From NCBI GenBank assembly GCA_052389435.1, contig JBQTIB010000065.1, positions 3,196 to 67,195 of the forward strand: a DNA stretch of 64,000 nt, given 5' to 3'. Position 1 is the stretch's first letter; every line of letters starts with the position of its first letter. The notes under the pieces are model-generated. The model was given only the letters and a program-made list of their open reading frames with translations. It was not told the DNA's origin and did no database searches. The translations under genes and the position numbers were made by a program. Of the stretch, positions 8,985 through 15,930 are shown piece after piece. The stretch is from JBQTKD01 sp052389435. Lineage in GTDB: Bacteria; Actinomycetota; Actinomycetes; Sporichthyales; Sporichthyaceae.

Positions 8985-9260
8985 GTGGAGGACGAGCAGG
9001 AAGAAGCGCCGGTCGACGAGTCGACCCTGCCGCCCGTGCCCATCTGGCCGATCTGGGTCGGGATGGTCTGCGCCGCCGCGGGTCTGATCGTTTTCGCGCT
9101 CCACCCGAACAACTGGACGTTCTGGCTGGGCCTGCCGTTGTCCGAAGCGCCGCTGTGGTTCGCCTACTGGTGGCGTTCCGACCGCGCAGAGAAGCTCGGC
9201 TACACCCGCCCGAACTACAACCACGTCCCCGAACCGGGAGTGTCCTGGGGTCCGCCCTGA
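8985..9260 (+). CDS. Small two-helix membrane protein
   Basis: 91 residues from a GTG start with an AGGAGG site five bases upstream. An acidic N-terminus precedes two hydrophobic segments: WPIWVGMVCAAAGLIVFAL and WTFWLGLPLSEAPLWFAYWW. A polar C-terminus of about 25 residues follows. No family is recognised with certainty. The pattern glycine-rich helix, short polar turn, WxFWLG resembles the small protein at 31601-31807, so the two may be distant relatives. It is divergent from the FAD protein gene. Confidence 0.72.
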   Translation: MEDEQEEAPVDESTLPPVPIWPIWVGMVCAAAGLIVFALHPNNWTFWLGLPLSEAPLWFAYWWRSDRAEKLGYTRPNYNHVPEPGVSWGPP

Positions 9261-9293
9261 CGCCCGCGACGTTCTCAGTAGATGCGCGGCGGT

Positions 9294-9321
9294 GATACCC
9301 CAGGCCGTCCGGCGGCCGACC
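9294..9321 (+). repeat. 28-bp direct repeat, copy 1
   Basis: Reads GATACCCCAGGCCGTCCGGC and on to 9321. Copy 2 at 9476-9503 differs at about three positions. The two copies flank the 87-bp element at 9354-9440 nearly symmetrically (32 and 35 bases away). Confidence 0.6.
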
Positions 9322-9353
9322 CGGGGCCCGGGACCGACGTTCCGAAGGCTCGT

Positions 9354-9440
9354 GTCGACGGAAAGGTGGAGAGGTAACGGGTGGTGCGTCGGACGGCCCG
9401 GCTGGCGCCCCAGATGTCTCTTCTGTACCTCTGCGTCGAC
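9354..9440. repeat. 87-bp palindromic element, copy A
   Basis: Bounded on both sides by GTCGAC. Its ends are imperfect inverted repeats (GGAAAGGTGGAGAGGTAAC versus GGAAGGTCGACGCAGAGGTA). It aligns without gaps to 10630-10716, sharing GGTGGTGCGTC and a GGCGCC core. Non-coding. Could be a miniature inverted-repeat element, a repetitive extragenic palindrome or a structured RNA. Confidence 0.6.
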
Positions 9441-9475
9441 CTTCCTCTGTCGTCCGACGACGGTGACCACAACGG

Positions 9476-9503
9476 GATATCCCAGGCCGCCCGGCAGCCG
9501 ACC
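9476..9503 (+). repeat. 28-bp direct repeat, copy 2
   Basis: Reads GATATCCCAGGCCGCCCGGC and on to 9503; partner of 9294-9321. Confidence 0.6.
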
Positions 9504-9857
9504 GCGGCGGTGAGCGGCCACCGCAACCACCGCCGACAACGACCACGTCTGCCGTTGAATCGTGACCGCCGAGGGTGATGGTGACGAAGTCGCGGAGGTG
9601 CCTGAGGACGCAGGAGATGTTTGAGTGACGTTGCATCAGAAGTGATACGAGTTGAGAAAATTCGATTCTCCGATCGACTCCAGCGACCCCGAAATAGGCG
9701 GTCCAGCGCGGCTTGGGCCCGTTCTTCGTGTCCGCCTCGTGCCGCGTGGTTCGGTGGGCGAAGACGAGGACCCTGCCGCCGTCGATGAACAGGGCGCGGT
9801 GCGCCGGCACACGCTCGACGGGGCCGAACGACGTCCCGGCCGCCGCCCGACGAACCC

Positions 9858-10517
9858 CTACGGCCGACGCCGGGAGAATCCGGGGTGGGTGCGGGTCGCC
9901 CAGGCGGCCGCGCCGACGGTGAGGCCGAGCAGCACCCCGACGGCGGGCAGCGCGACCTCGGCAGGCACCGTGGCCGCGGCCTTCGGCGTCGCGGGGGCCT
10001 CGGGTGCGGCCCTGTCGGGATCCGGTTCGCTCTTCACCGGGGTGCCCGGGCCGAACGGAACCTTCTCCTTCGGGCCGAGCTCGCGGGTTCCTCCGCACAG
10101 GCCGGCGCGCAGGTTCGGCGAATTCGGGCCGTCGGCCTCGCGCTCCCCGGGGAACGGCTTGCGGTAGGCGAAGACCAGGAACGGTCCTTCGCCGGAGATC
10201 TCCAGGCCGCAGGTCGCGCCGCTCTCGGCCGTCGACACGCGCTGCGGGGAATCGACCTCGCCCTTGTAGACCCGGCTCGGCGCGAACTCGAAGATTTCCT
10301 GGGCGGCGGTGCCGAACCGCCTGCTCTGCTCTGCGGTCGGTGCAATCGTGCGGCGCAGCGTCGCCTTGAACACGACGTCCGCACGCTCGTAGTTCTCCCG
10401 ATCGCTTCCGCCGGCGCAACTGCACGCCATCGCCGGGCCCGCTCCGAGTACCGGCACCAGCGTCGCCGCCAGCGCGGCGACGAGCGTCGCTCGGCCGGCC
10501 AGCCCTGCTGCGGACAT
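9858..10517 (-). CDS. Exported TIMP/NTR-like protein with C-terminal membrane anchor (copy 2)
   Basis: 219 residues; the ATG at 10517 has a GGAGG site six bases upstream and starts a signal peptide ending AGPAMA, so the mature protein probably begins CSC. A mature N-terminal Cys-x-Cys followed by YERADVVFKATL is the hallmark of NTR/TIMP-like domains, where the first cysteine's amino group can chelate a metalloprotease zinc. Two further cysteines (ATCGLE and GLCGGTRE) could form the two conserved disulfides. After the domain comes a Pro/Ala-rich linker and a C-terminal hydrophobic helix with an RRRP tail, a membrane anchor without a sortase motif. Paralogue of the upstream gene at 10739. Inhibitor activity is inference only. 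Confidence 0.75.
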   Translation of the reverse strand: MSAAGLAGRATLVAALAATLVPVLGAGPAMACSCAGGSDRENYERADVVFKATLRRTIAPTAEQSRRFGTAAQEIFEFAPSRVYKGEVDSPQRVSTAESGATCGLEISGEGPFLVFAYRKPFPGEREADGPNSPNLRAGLCGGTRELGPKEKVPFGPGTPVKSEPDPDRAAPEAPATPKAAATVPAEVALPAVGVLLGLTVGAAAWATRTHPGFSRRRP

Positions 10518-10629
10518 CGACACCTCCGGTAGTTGCGGTTCGCCCAAGGACGCGGACCGTGCCCGAAACGTTCGGTCCGCCGCCGGCTCGGTGCAGAACG
10601 GGTTGCCGCCTGCAAGCGGACGGCCGGCT

Positions 10630-10716
10630 GTCGGAGCCGAGGTAGAGAGACAACCGGTGGTGCGTCCCCCGACCCGGACGGCGCCTCGGGTGTTGCTTCC
10701 CTACCTCCGCGTCGAC
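10630..10716. repeat. 87-bp palindromic element, copy B
   Basis: Second copy of the element at 9354-9440, same orientation and length, ending in GTCGAC. Its arms read CGAGGTAGAGAGACAAC and, inverted, GGAGGTAGGGAAGCAAC. It lies between the two TIMP-like genes, about 112 bases before the start of the downstream one, so it could also act as terminator or leader structure. Confidence 0.6.
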
Positions 10717-10738
10717 GCTAGGGGACGGCCGAGCGGGT

Positions 10739-11599
10739 TTAGGCGCCGGACTGGCGGCGGCGGTACAGGCCGGCGCCGACGGCAGCCAGCGCACCGAGGC
10801 CGGCCAGGCCGGCCGCGGCGGTGAGCATCGCGTTCGGGCCGGCCTCCTCGGGCTCGGGGGCCGCGCTCTCGCCGGCGGCGGAGTCCTGTGCGATGCCGGT
10901 GGTCTGCATCAGCGGAGTGTCCTCGGCGGCGGTCGTGGTCACCGGGGCCTCGTCGATCGACACCGGCAGGTTCGGGCCCGAATCCGGCGCCGACCGATCG
11001 CCGGGGTCGGCGTCCGGGTCCGCCGAGATCTGCCGGGGGTCGGATCCGCCCGTGCTTCCGCCGCCCGTAGTCCCCACCCCCGGGCGGGTCTCGCCGTCGT
11101 CCATCGGCGTCGCCGGTCCCGCGGGCTCGTCGACCGCGCCGCCCTTGTAGACACGGCCGTCGGAGGTCGCGCCGTGGGCCTTGAAGTCGGGTGTCTCGTT
11201 CGCGCCGATCTCGCGCGTGCCGCTGCACAGCGAGGTGCGGAGCTCGCCCTTTTCATCCTCTTCGTCGAAGTTGGCGAAGACGAGGAACGGGCCGCCGCCG
11301 GTCAGGTCGACGCCGCACGCGGCGCTGTTTCCGGCCGTGGAGACTTCCTGCGGGTCGGTCGTCTTGCCCTTGTAGGTGGTCGAGGGGGCGAAGAAGAACG
11401 TGCGGTCGCCGGACTGGCGGTTCGTGGCCTCGACGTCGTTCATCGTGCCCTTGAACACCACGTCGGCGCGCTCGTAGTTCTCCTGCTCGGTGCTTTGGAT
11501 GCAACTGCACGCGTACGCGGGGTTGGCCCCCAGTACCGGCACCAGCGTGAAGCCGAGCGCGGACACCGCCAGCGCGCGAGCGGCGAGACGAACCGACAT
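10739..11599 (-). CDS. Exported TIMP/NTR-like protein with C-terminal membrane anchor (copy 1)
   Basis: 286 residues from ATG 11599 (a TTG 12 bases upstream is in frame but unlikely). Signal peptide ends NPAYA and the mature chain begins CSC. NYERADVVFKGTM and the two later cysteines (AACGVDL, SLCSGTRE) match the downstream paralogue exactly in position. The linker (about 150-250) is long, acidic and Gly/Thr/Pro-rich; the C-terminus has one hydrophobic helix then YRRRQSGA. Likely displayed on the outer face of the membrane. A tandem duplication with diverged linkers. Known family role: NTR domains bind proteins or inhibit metalloproteases in animals; the bacterial role is unknown. Confidence 0.75.
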   Translation of the reverse strand: MSVRLAARALAVSALGFTLVPVLGANPAYACSCIQSTEQENYERADVVFKGTMNDVEATNRQSGDRTFFFAPSTTYKGKTTDPQEVSTAGNSAACGVDLTGGGPFLVFANFDEEDEKGELRTSLCSGTREIGANETPDFKAHGATSDGRVYKGGAVDEPAGPATPMDDGETRPGVGTTGGGSTGGSDPRQISADPDADPGDRSAPDSGPNLPVSIDEAPVTTTAAEDTPLMQTTGIAQDSAAGESAAPEPEEAGPNAMLTAAAGLAGLGALAAVGAGLYRRRQSGA

Positions 11600-11766
11600 T
11601 GCCACCCCCAAGGAACCGGCCGCCCCCTCTGGCGCCCTTACTTCCTACAGGACGCGGCGGCGCTGGAAAACGTTCGGCACCGCGCTGGGCAAAAGCGCGA
11701 CGGCCCGCCGCCGGAGATCACCGGAGGAGGGCCGACTGCTCGCCGGGCCGGCTGGCTCGACGCGGG

Positions 11767-12045
11767 CTATTCGTCGTCGTCGCCGAAGGGGAACTCCTCG
11801 CGCTCGGCCTCGGACTCCTCGCACGCTGCCTCCCGGCCCTGGGACGCCGCCTCGATCGCCGCGCAACTGCCCGGGGGCACGCCCGGTTCGTAGCCGGGCG
11901 GAACACCGGGCTCGAAGCCGCGGGGCATGCCGGGTTCCACGCCGGGCGCGTCCTCGGCCATGGCCGGTTCCGCGCCGAGCGGGATCAGCACTGCGGCGGT
12001 CGCCAGCGCTGCAAAGGCCAGGGCCACTCGACGAACTCCGGGCAT
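11767..12045 (-). CDS. Small exported acidic protein (copy 2)
   Basis: 92 residues; ATG 12045 with GGGGAG upstream is preferred over an in-frame ATG at 12060 that lacks one. Signal peptide to about AEPAMA, then four collagen-like repeats of the form EPGxPxG/PPGYEPG, two cysteines (GSCAAIEAA and AACEES) and a very acidic end, EEFPFGDDDE. Same architecture as the gene immediately upstream (18-base gap), so a duplicated pair. No family recognised. Confidence 0.65.
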   Translation of the reverse strand: MPGVRRVALAFAALATAAVLIPLGAEPAMAEDAPGVEPGMPRGFEPGVPPGYEPGVPPGSCAAIEAASQGREAACEESEAEREEFPFGDDDE

Positions 12046-12063
12046 GCTCGCTCCCCGCATGGG

Positions 12064-12360
12064 CTAGTCGTCGTCTTCGTCGTCGAACGGGAAGCCGGAC
12101 TTCTCGTCGGCCTCGCGCTCGTCGAACTTGTCCGGCTCGTCCTCGTCGTCGTCGGAGTACTTGCCCTTGGCGTCCTGGCACTTGTTCTCCTGCGAGGACG
12201 CGGCCTGGTCCACGACCGAGCAGAGCCCGAACGGGACCCCCGGCGGCTGGACGTTCGGCGGCGGGGTCTCGGCGCCGGCCGGGTGCGCACCGAGCGGGAT
12301 CAGGATGGCGCTCATCGCGCACGCCGCGACGGCGAGCACGACCGGACGAAGCTTGGACAT
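12064..12360 (-). CDS. Small exported acidic protein (copy 1)
   Basis: 98 residues, ATG with GGAGGG seven bases upstream. Signal peptide to about AHPAGA, a short Pro-rich piece (PPNVQPPGVPFG), two cysteines (GLCSVVDQA and ENKCQDA), an Asp/Glu-rich region and the C-terminal FPFDDEDDD. The two-cysteine core and the Phe-Pro-Phe acidic tail are shared with the next gene. Possible calcium or cation binding through the acidic tail is speculative. Confidence 0.65.
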   Translation of the reverse strand: MSKLRPVVLAVAACAMSAILIPLGAHPAGAETPPPNVQPPGVPFGLCSVVDQAASSQENKCQDAKGKYSDDDEDEPDKFDEREADEKSGFPFDDEDDD

Positions 12361-12476
12361 GGGTTTCCCTCCGTGGACTGCTTGATACCAAAGTGACTGG
12401 TGTGACAGGACAAGTCCAGACGGCGCGACGGTGCCGCGCGTGAAATCCGGTGGCGAGGCGCCGATAGCCTTCGCGT

Positions 12477-13919
12477 ATGGCTAAGGACGAGAAGGCAGTC
12501 ACCCCGCAGAGCGAGGACTACTCCGGCTGGTACAACGACGTGGTCACGCGGGCGCAGCTCGTCGACCGCGGCCCGGTCAAGGGGACCATGGTCATCCGGC
12601 CCTACGGGTACCGGCTGTGGGAGCTGCTGCAGGGCGCGCTCGACCAGCGGATCAAGGACACCGGGCACGAGAACTGCTACTTCCCGATGTTCATCCCGGA
12701 GAGCTACCTCAAGCGGGAGGCCGAGCACGTCGAGGGCTTCGCCCCCGAGCTCGCGGTCGTCACCCACGCCGGCGGCAAGGAACTCGACGAGCCGCTCGTC
12801 GTTCGCCCGACGTCGGAAACGATCATCGGCGAGATGATGAGCAAGTGGATCGCCTCGCACCGCGATCTGCCGATGCTGCTCAACCAGTGGGCCAACGTCG
12901 TCCGCTGGGAACTGCGTCCGCGCATGTTCCTGCGCACCACCGAATTCCTCTGGCAGGAGGGCCACACCGCCCACGCCGACGAAGACGACGCGATGCGCGA
13001 GACCCTGCAGATGGTCGGGGTGTACGAAGAGGTCGCCCGCGACCTCGCCGCGATTCCCGTCGTGGTGGGGGAGAAGACCCCGGGCGAGCGGTTCGCGGGA
13101 GCCCTGCGCACGTACACGATCGAAGGCATGATGCGCGACGGCAAGGCCCTGCAGTCCGGGACGTCGCACTACATGGGCACGAACTTCGCCAAGGCCTTCG
13201 ACATCAAGTACGCCGACGCCACCTCCGGCGGGCAGCAGTACTGCCACACCACGTCCTGGGGCATGTCCACCCGCATGATCGGCGCGATCATCATGGCCCA
13301 CGGCGACGACCAGGGCCTGGTCATGCCGCCCCGCCTCGCCCCGTTCCAGGTCGTCATCGTTCCGGTCGGGCGCGGCGACGCGATGGCCGCCGTGAACGAG
13401 GCCGTGGACGCGATCGCCGCCGAGTGCAAGGTCCTCGGCGTGCGGGTCAAGGTCGACGACCGGCCGAAGGTCTCCCCGGGCGCCAAGTTCAACGACTGGG
13501 AGATGCGCGGGGTCCCGCTGCGGATCGAACTCGGCCCGCGCGACCTCGAAGCCGGCAACGCGATCGTGGCCTGGCGCCTCGGCCGCGAGAAGGAGTCGAT
13601 GCCCCTCGAGGGCCTCGCCTCCCGGCTGCCCGCCCTGCTCGAGGAGTTCCAGGAGTTCCTGCTCGCGCGCGCCACGTCCTTCCGCGACGAGAACACCACG
13701 ACCGTCGACGACTGGGACGCATTTGCCGCCGCCGTCTCGACCGGCTGGGCCGTCGCCTTCCACTGTGGCGTTCCGGCCTGCGAGGACGACATCAAGGCCG
13801 CCTCCGCCGCGACCCCGCGCTGCGTCCCGAACGAGGCCCCCGCCGAGACCGGTTCGTGCGTGAAGTGCGGAACCGCCTCGGCCTACGGCAAGCGCGTCCT
13901 GTTCGGCCGCTCGTACTGA
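12477..13919 (+). CDS. proS: Prolyl-tRNA synthetase, archaeal/eukaryotic-type (no editing insertion)
   Basis: 480-residue class II synthetase that charges tRNA-Pro in the cytoplasm. Motif 1 lies around IRPYGYRLWELLQ, motif 2 is RTTEFLWQEGHTAH, and RPTSETI and GTSHYMGTNFAKAF line the proline/adenylate site. There is no insertion domain between motifs 2 and 3. The anticodon-binding domain starts near APFQVVIVPVG, and the C-terminal domain has four cysteines (FHCGVPAC, RCVP, SCVKCG) and ends in Tyr (FGRSY), all typical of the short archaeal-type ProRS that some bacteria use instead of the long bacterial form. Divergent from the acidic-protein pair. Confidence 0.95.
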   Translation: MAKDEKAVTPQSEDYSGWYNDVVTRAQLVDRGPVKGTMVIRPYGYRLWELLQGALDQRIKDTGHENCYFPMFIPESYLKREAEHVEGFAPELAVVTHAGGKELDEPLVVRPTSETIIGEMMSKWIASHRDLPMLLNQWANVVRWELRPRMFLRTTEFLWQEGHTAHADEDDAMRETLQMVGVYEEVARDLAAIPVVVGEKTPGERFAGALRTYTIEGMMRDGKALQSGTSHYMGTNFAKAFDIKYADATSGGQQYCHTTSWGMSTRMIGAIIMAHGDDQGLVMPPRLAPFQVVIVPVGRGDAMAAVNEAVDAIAAECKVLGVRVKVDDRPKVSPGAKFNDWEMRGVPLRIELGPRDLEAGNAIVAWRLGREKESMPLEGLASRLPALLEEFQEFLLARATSFRDENTTTVDDWDAFAAAVSTGWAVAFHCGVPACEDDIKAASAATPRCVPNEAPAETGSCVKCGTASAYGKRVLFGRSY

Positions 13920-14015
13920 GCGCGGCCACGGCCGCCCCGATCTGGGCCCGACGTTCGATTCGAGCGTTCCGGGGCGCGCTTCAAAGACGCGGTCCGTGCC
14001 GGGCGCACTGGGGTC

Positions 14016-14699
14016 CTACTGGAAGGTGCCGGAGCCGTCGGCGCTCGAACCGGACGTGGCGGACGGGGTCGACGACGGCGTAGCCGACGGCGTCGACGTC
14101 GATCCGAAGCCCGACATGGAGTCCGACGGTCCAGGCGTGCCGGTGGGCGAGGACGTCGGCAGCGCCGCGTTCTTCTCGTCCTCTTCGGCCTGGGCGTTGG
14201 CGGCGGCGGCCTCGGCGGCGTCGGCGACAACGCGGATGGTGCCCTTCTCGCCCCCGATCCAGCTGTGCCAGAAGCAGGAGTAGTGGTACTCGCCCGGCGA
14301 GTCCGGCGCCGTCATGTGCACCGTGTTGGCGGGGCCGACGTCGCTGCTGCGCAGACCGTGGTCCTCGTACTCGGCCGGAACCAGGCTGTGCTTCTCGCCT
14401 CCGGAGTTCACGACCTTGATCGAAGTTCCGGGAGTCACGGTCAGCACGCGCGGGAAGAACGAGCCGTCGCGCATGGTCAGCGTGACCTCCGGCGCCTGCG
14501 TCGGAATCGTCCGAGGCAGCGGCGCGATCGTGGAGGTCGGCGTGGGGTTGGGAACCTGCGGGGCGCCGGTCGCCATCACCTCGACGGGACGGGCGGACGT
14601 GGTGCCGCATCCGGCCAGGAACAGTCCCCCGGCAATGCCCGCCGCGCCCCGGAGAAGGTTGCGGCGGCTCAGCGATGCGTCAGTCGGCTCCGAGTCCAC
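14016..14699 (-). CDS. Tat-exported cupredoxin lipoprotein
   Basis: 227 residues from a GTG (no clear ribosome site; the start is uncertain by a few codons). Residues 11-32 combine a twin-arginine motif (SRRNLLRG) with a lipobox (FLAGC), so it is exported folded and lipid-anchored. Residues about 70-165 form a plastocyanin/cupredoxin fold; the copper ligands are visible as KHSLV (His) and YSCFWHSW (Cys-x-x-His). The usual axial Met is not obvious. The last 60 residues are Ser/Thr/Pro-rich. Last of a row of four cupredoxin genes; the other three form a closer subfamily. Confidence 0.82.
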   Translation of the reverse strand: MDSEPTDASLSRRNLLRGAAGIAGGLFLAGCGTTSARPVEVMATGAPQVPNPTPTSTIAPLPRTIPTQAPEVTLTMRDGSFFPRVLTVTPGTSIKVVNSGGEKHSLVPAEYEDHGLRSSDVGPANTVHMTAPDSPGEYHYSCFWHSWIGGEKGTIRVVADAAEAAAANAQAEEDEKNAALPTSSPTGTPGPSDSMSGFGSTSTPSATPSSTPSATSGSSADGSGTFQ

Positions 14700-14774
14700 G
14701 CACCCGATGATGCCGGCCGGGCGCCCCGCGGCGCCCGGCCTTCGACGAAGCAGTACGTGATCGTGATCGACCTA

Positions 14775-15230
14775 CTACTTGAGCGTGAGCTTCGCGGTCA
14801 TCGAGCCGGGGTGGTAGGTGCAGATGATCGTGTACTTGCCCTTCTTCTTGGGCATGGTGAACGTCCCGGTCTTGCCCATCTCGACGTCGGCCGACTTGAA
14901 CTTGGCGGGGTTCTTCTCGAAGTCGTCGCTGGCCACGTTGTGGATGGCGATGTCCGGGTTGTTGAACGTCCAGGTCTCCCCGGTCTTGCCGGCGTAGGTC
15001 TTGCCGCAGAAGGTGTTGCCCGAGGCGGTGATGGTCCGCGCCGGCTCCCCGCCCTTGGGGCAGCGGGCCGCCGGGTTCGAGAACGGGTCGTTCGGGTCGG
15101 CCTTGTCGCACACGCCCGGGGCGGGGTCGGTGCACGGCGGGTCGGCGGCGTTGGCGGTGCCACTGCCGAGAGCGGCGAGACCGGCGGCCATAGCGACGGA
15201 GATGCCTGCGGCTGCGAGCTTGCGATTCAT
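14775..15230 (-). CDS. Exported cupredoxin (array copy 3)
   Basis: 151 residues with a signal peptide (to GTANAADP) and a cupredoxin domain. The type-1 copper ligands are IAIHNV (His) and CTYHPGSM (Cys-x-x-His-x-x-x-Met). Conserved blocks shared with its two upstream neighbours are ITASGNTFC, GETWTF, NPAKFKSADVEMGK. Two extra N-terminal cysteines (PPCTDP, GVCDK) and RCPKGGEP are also shared. A GAAGGA site precedes the ATG. Probably a soluble periplasmic or secreted electron carrier or copper binder. Confidence 0.85.
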   Translation of the reverse strand: MNRKLAAAGISVAMAAGLAALGSGTANAADPPCTDPAPGVCDKADPNDPFSNPAARCPKGGEPARTITASGNTFCGKTYAGKTGETWTFNNPDIAIHNVASDDFEKNPAKFKSADVEMGKTGTFTMPKKKGKYTIICTYHPGSMTAKLTLK

Positions 15231-15331
15231 TGGCGTTAAATCCTTCTCTCGGGACCCCCGTCCGTGGTTTCGGAGCGGCCGTCGAGTCGGATTGGGCGGA
15301 TCTATACCCCCATGGGGTGGTTTGCGTCTCG

Positions 15332-15847
15332 TTACTGGAGTGTCAGCTTCGCGGTCATCGACCCGGGGTGGTAGCTGCAGATGATCGTGTAGCTGCCCTT
15401 CTTGGCGGGCATGGTGAACGTCCCGGCCTTGCCCATCTCGACGTCGGCCGACTTGAACTTGGCCGGGTTCTTCTCGAAGTCGTCGGTGCCGACGTTGTGG
15501 ATGGCGATGTCCGGGTTGTTGAACGTCCAGGTCTCGCCGGTCGCTCCGCCGTACATGTCGGCGCAGAAGGTGTTGCCCGACGCGGTGATCGTCTTCGCCG
15601 GTTCACCGCCGGCGGGGCAGCGCGCCTTCGGGTTGGAGAACGGGTCGCTCGGGCTCGCCGGGTCGCACGAACCCGGAGCGTTCGGGTCGCATCCCGCGGG
15701 CGGCGCTGCCGGAGTCAGGGCTTCGAGCACCGGATCGAGCGGGCTCGGGTCCGCGGCGCCGGCGACGCCCCCGCCGCCGAAGACGGCCAGGGCAGCGCAG
15801 AGGGAGGCGGCGATCCCCGCGGAGGCGAGCTTGCGATTCGTGGACAT
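15332..15847 (-). CDS. Exported cupredoxin (array copy 2)
   Basis: 171 residues; ATG 15847 chosen because GAAGGA lies just upstream and a signal peptide (to GVAGAADP) follows. Same copper site as copy 3 (IAIHNV; CSYHPGSM) and near-identical core blocks (ITASGNTFC, KNPAKFKSADVEMGK). The linker before the domain carries CDPNAPGSCDP, shared with copy 1. A hairpin sits directly before its ribosome site (15858-15896). Confidence 0.85.
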   Translation of the reverse strand: MSTNRKLASAGIAASLCAALAVFGGGGVAGAADPSPLDPVLEALTPAAPPAGCDPNAPGSCDPASPSDPFSNPKARCPAGGEPAKTITASGNTFCADMYGGATGETWTFNNPDIAIHNVGTDDFEKNPAKFKSADVEMGKAGTFTMPAKKGSYTIICSYHPGSMTAKLTLQ

Positions 15848-15857
15848 CGATTCCTTC

Positions 15858-15896
15858 TCTCGAGATGACTCCACGTCCTTTCGGAGCATCTCGAGA
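15858..15896 (-). promoter_or_regulatory. Leader hairpin before cupredoxin copy 2
   Basis: TCTCGAGATG / CATCTCGAGA (10 bp, perfect) with an inner CTCC/GGAG stem, ending immediately before the GAAGGA site. Copy 3 has a related leader sharing GCTCCGAAA and CGAGAGAAGGA. May set translation or mRNA stability, or end transcription from the upstream gene. Confidence 0.5.
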
Positions 15897-15930
15897 GTCG
15901 GCTTGGACCGATCTGCACCCTTGAGGCGAC

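Larger units (their letters stand above)
9261..9857. other. 597-base gene-poor stretch with repeats and a possible gene remnant
   Basis: No convincing complete gene. It holds a 28-bp imperfect direct repeat (9294-9321 and 9476-9503, about 25 of 28 identical by eye) that flanks one copy of an 87-bp palindromic element (9354-9440). From about 9840 to 9560 the minus strand reads like decayed coding sequence (ALFIDGGRVLVFAHRTT and KPRWTAYFGVAGVDRR), without a plausible start, in a patch of lower GC. It could be the remnant of a lost gene or chance. Confidence 0.5.

Noticed and set aside
9525..9560. Minus-strand reading VVVVGGGCGG as a FAD-binding protein fragment
   Set aside because: A simple antisense reading of a CCACCGC repeat; flanks are not protein-like.
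10630..10716. c-di-AMP (ydaO-type) riboswitch
   Set aside because: A GGGGGAC-like piece is present in copy B only and not in copy A; the pseudosymmetric consensus could not be laid out.
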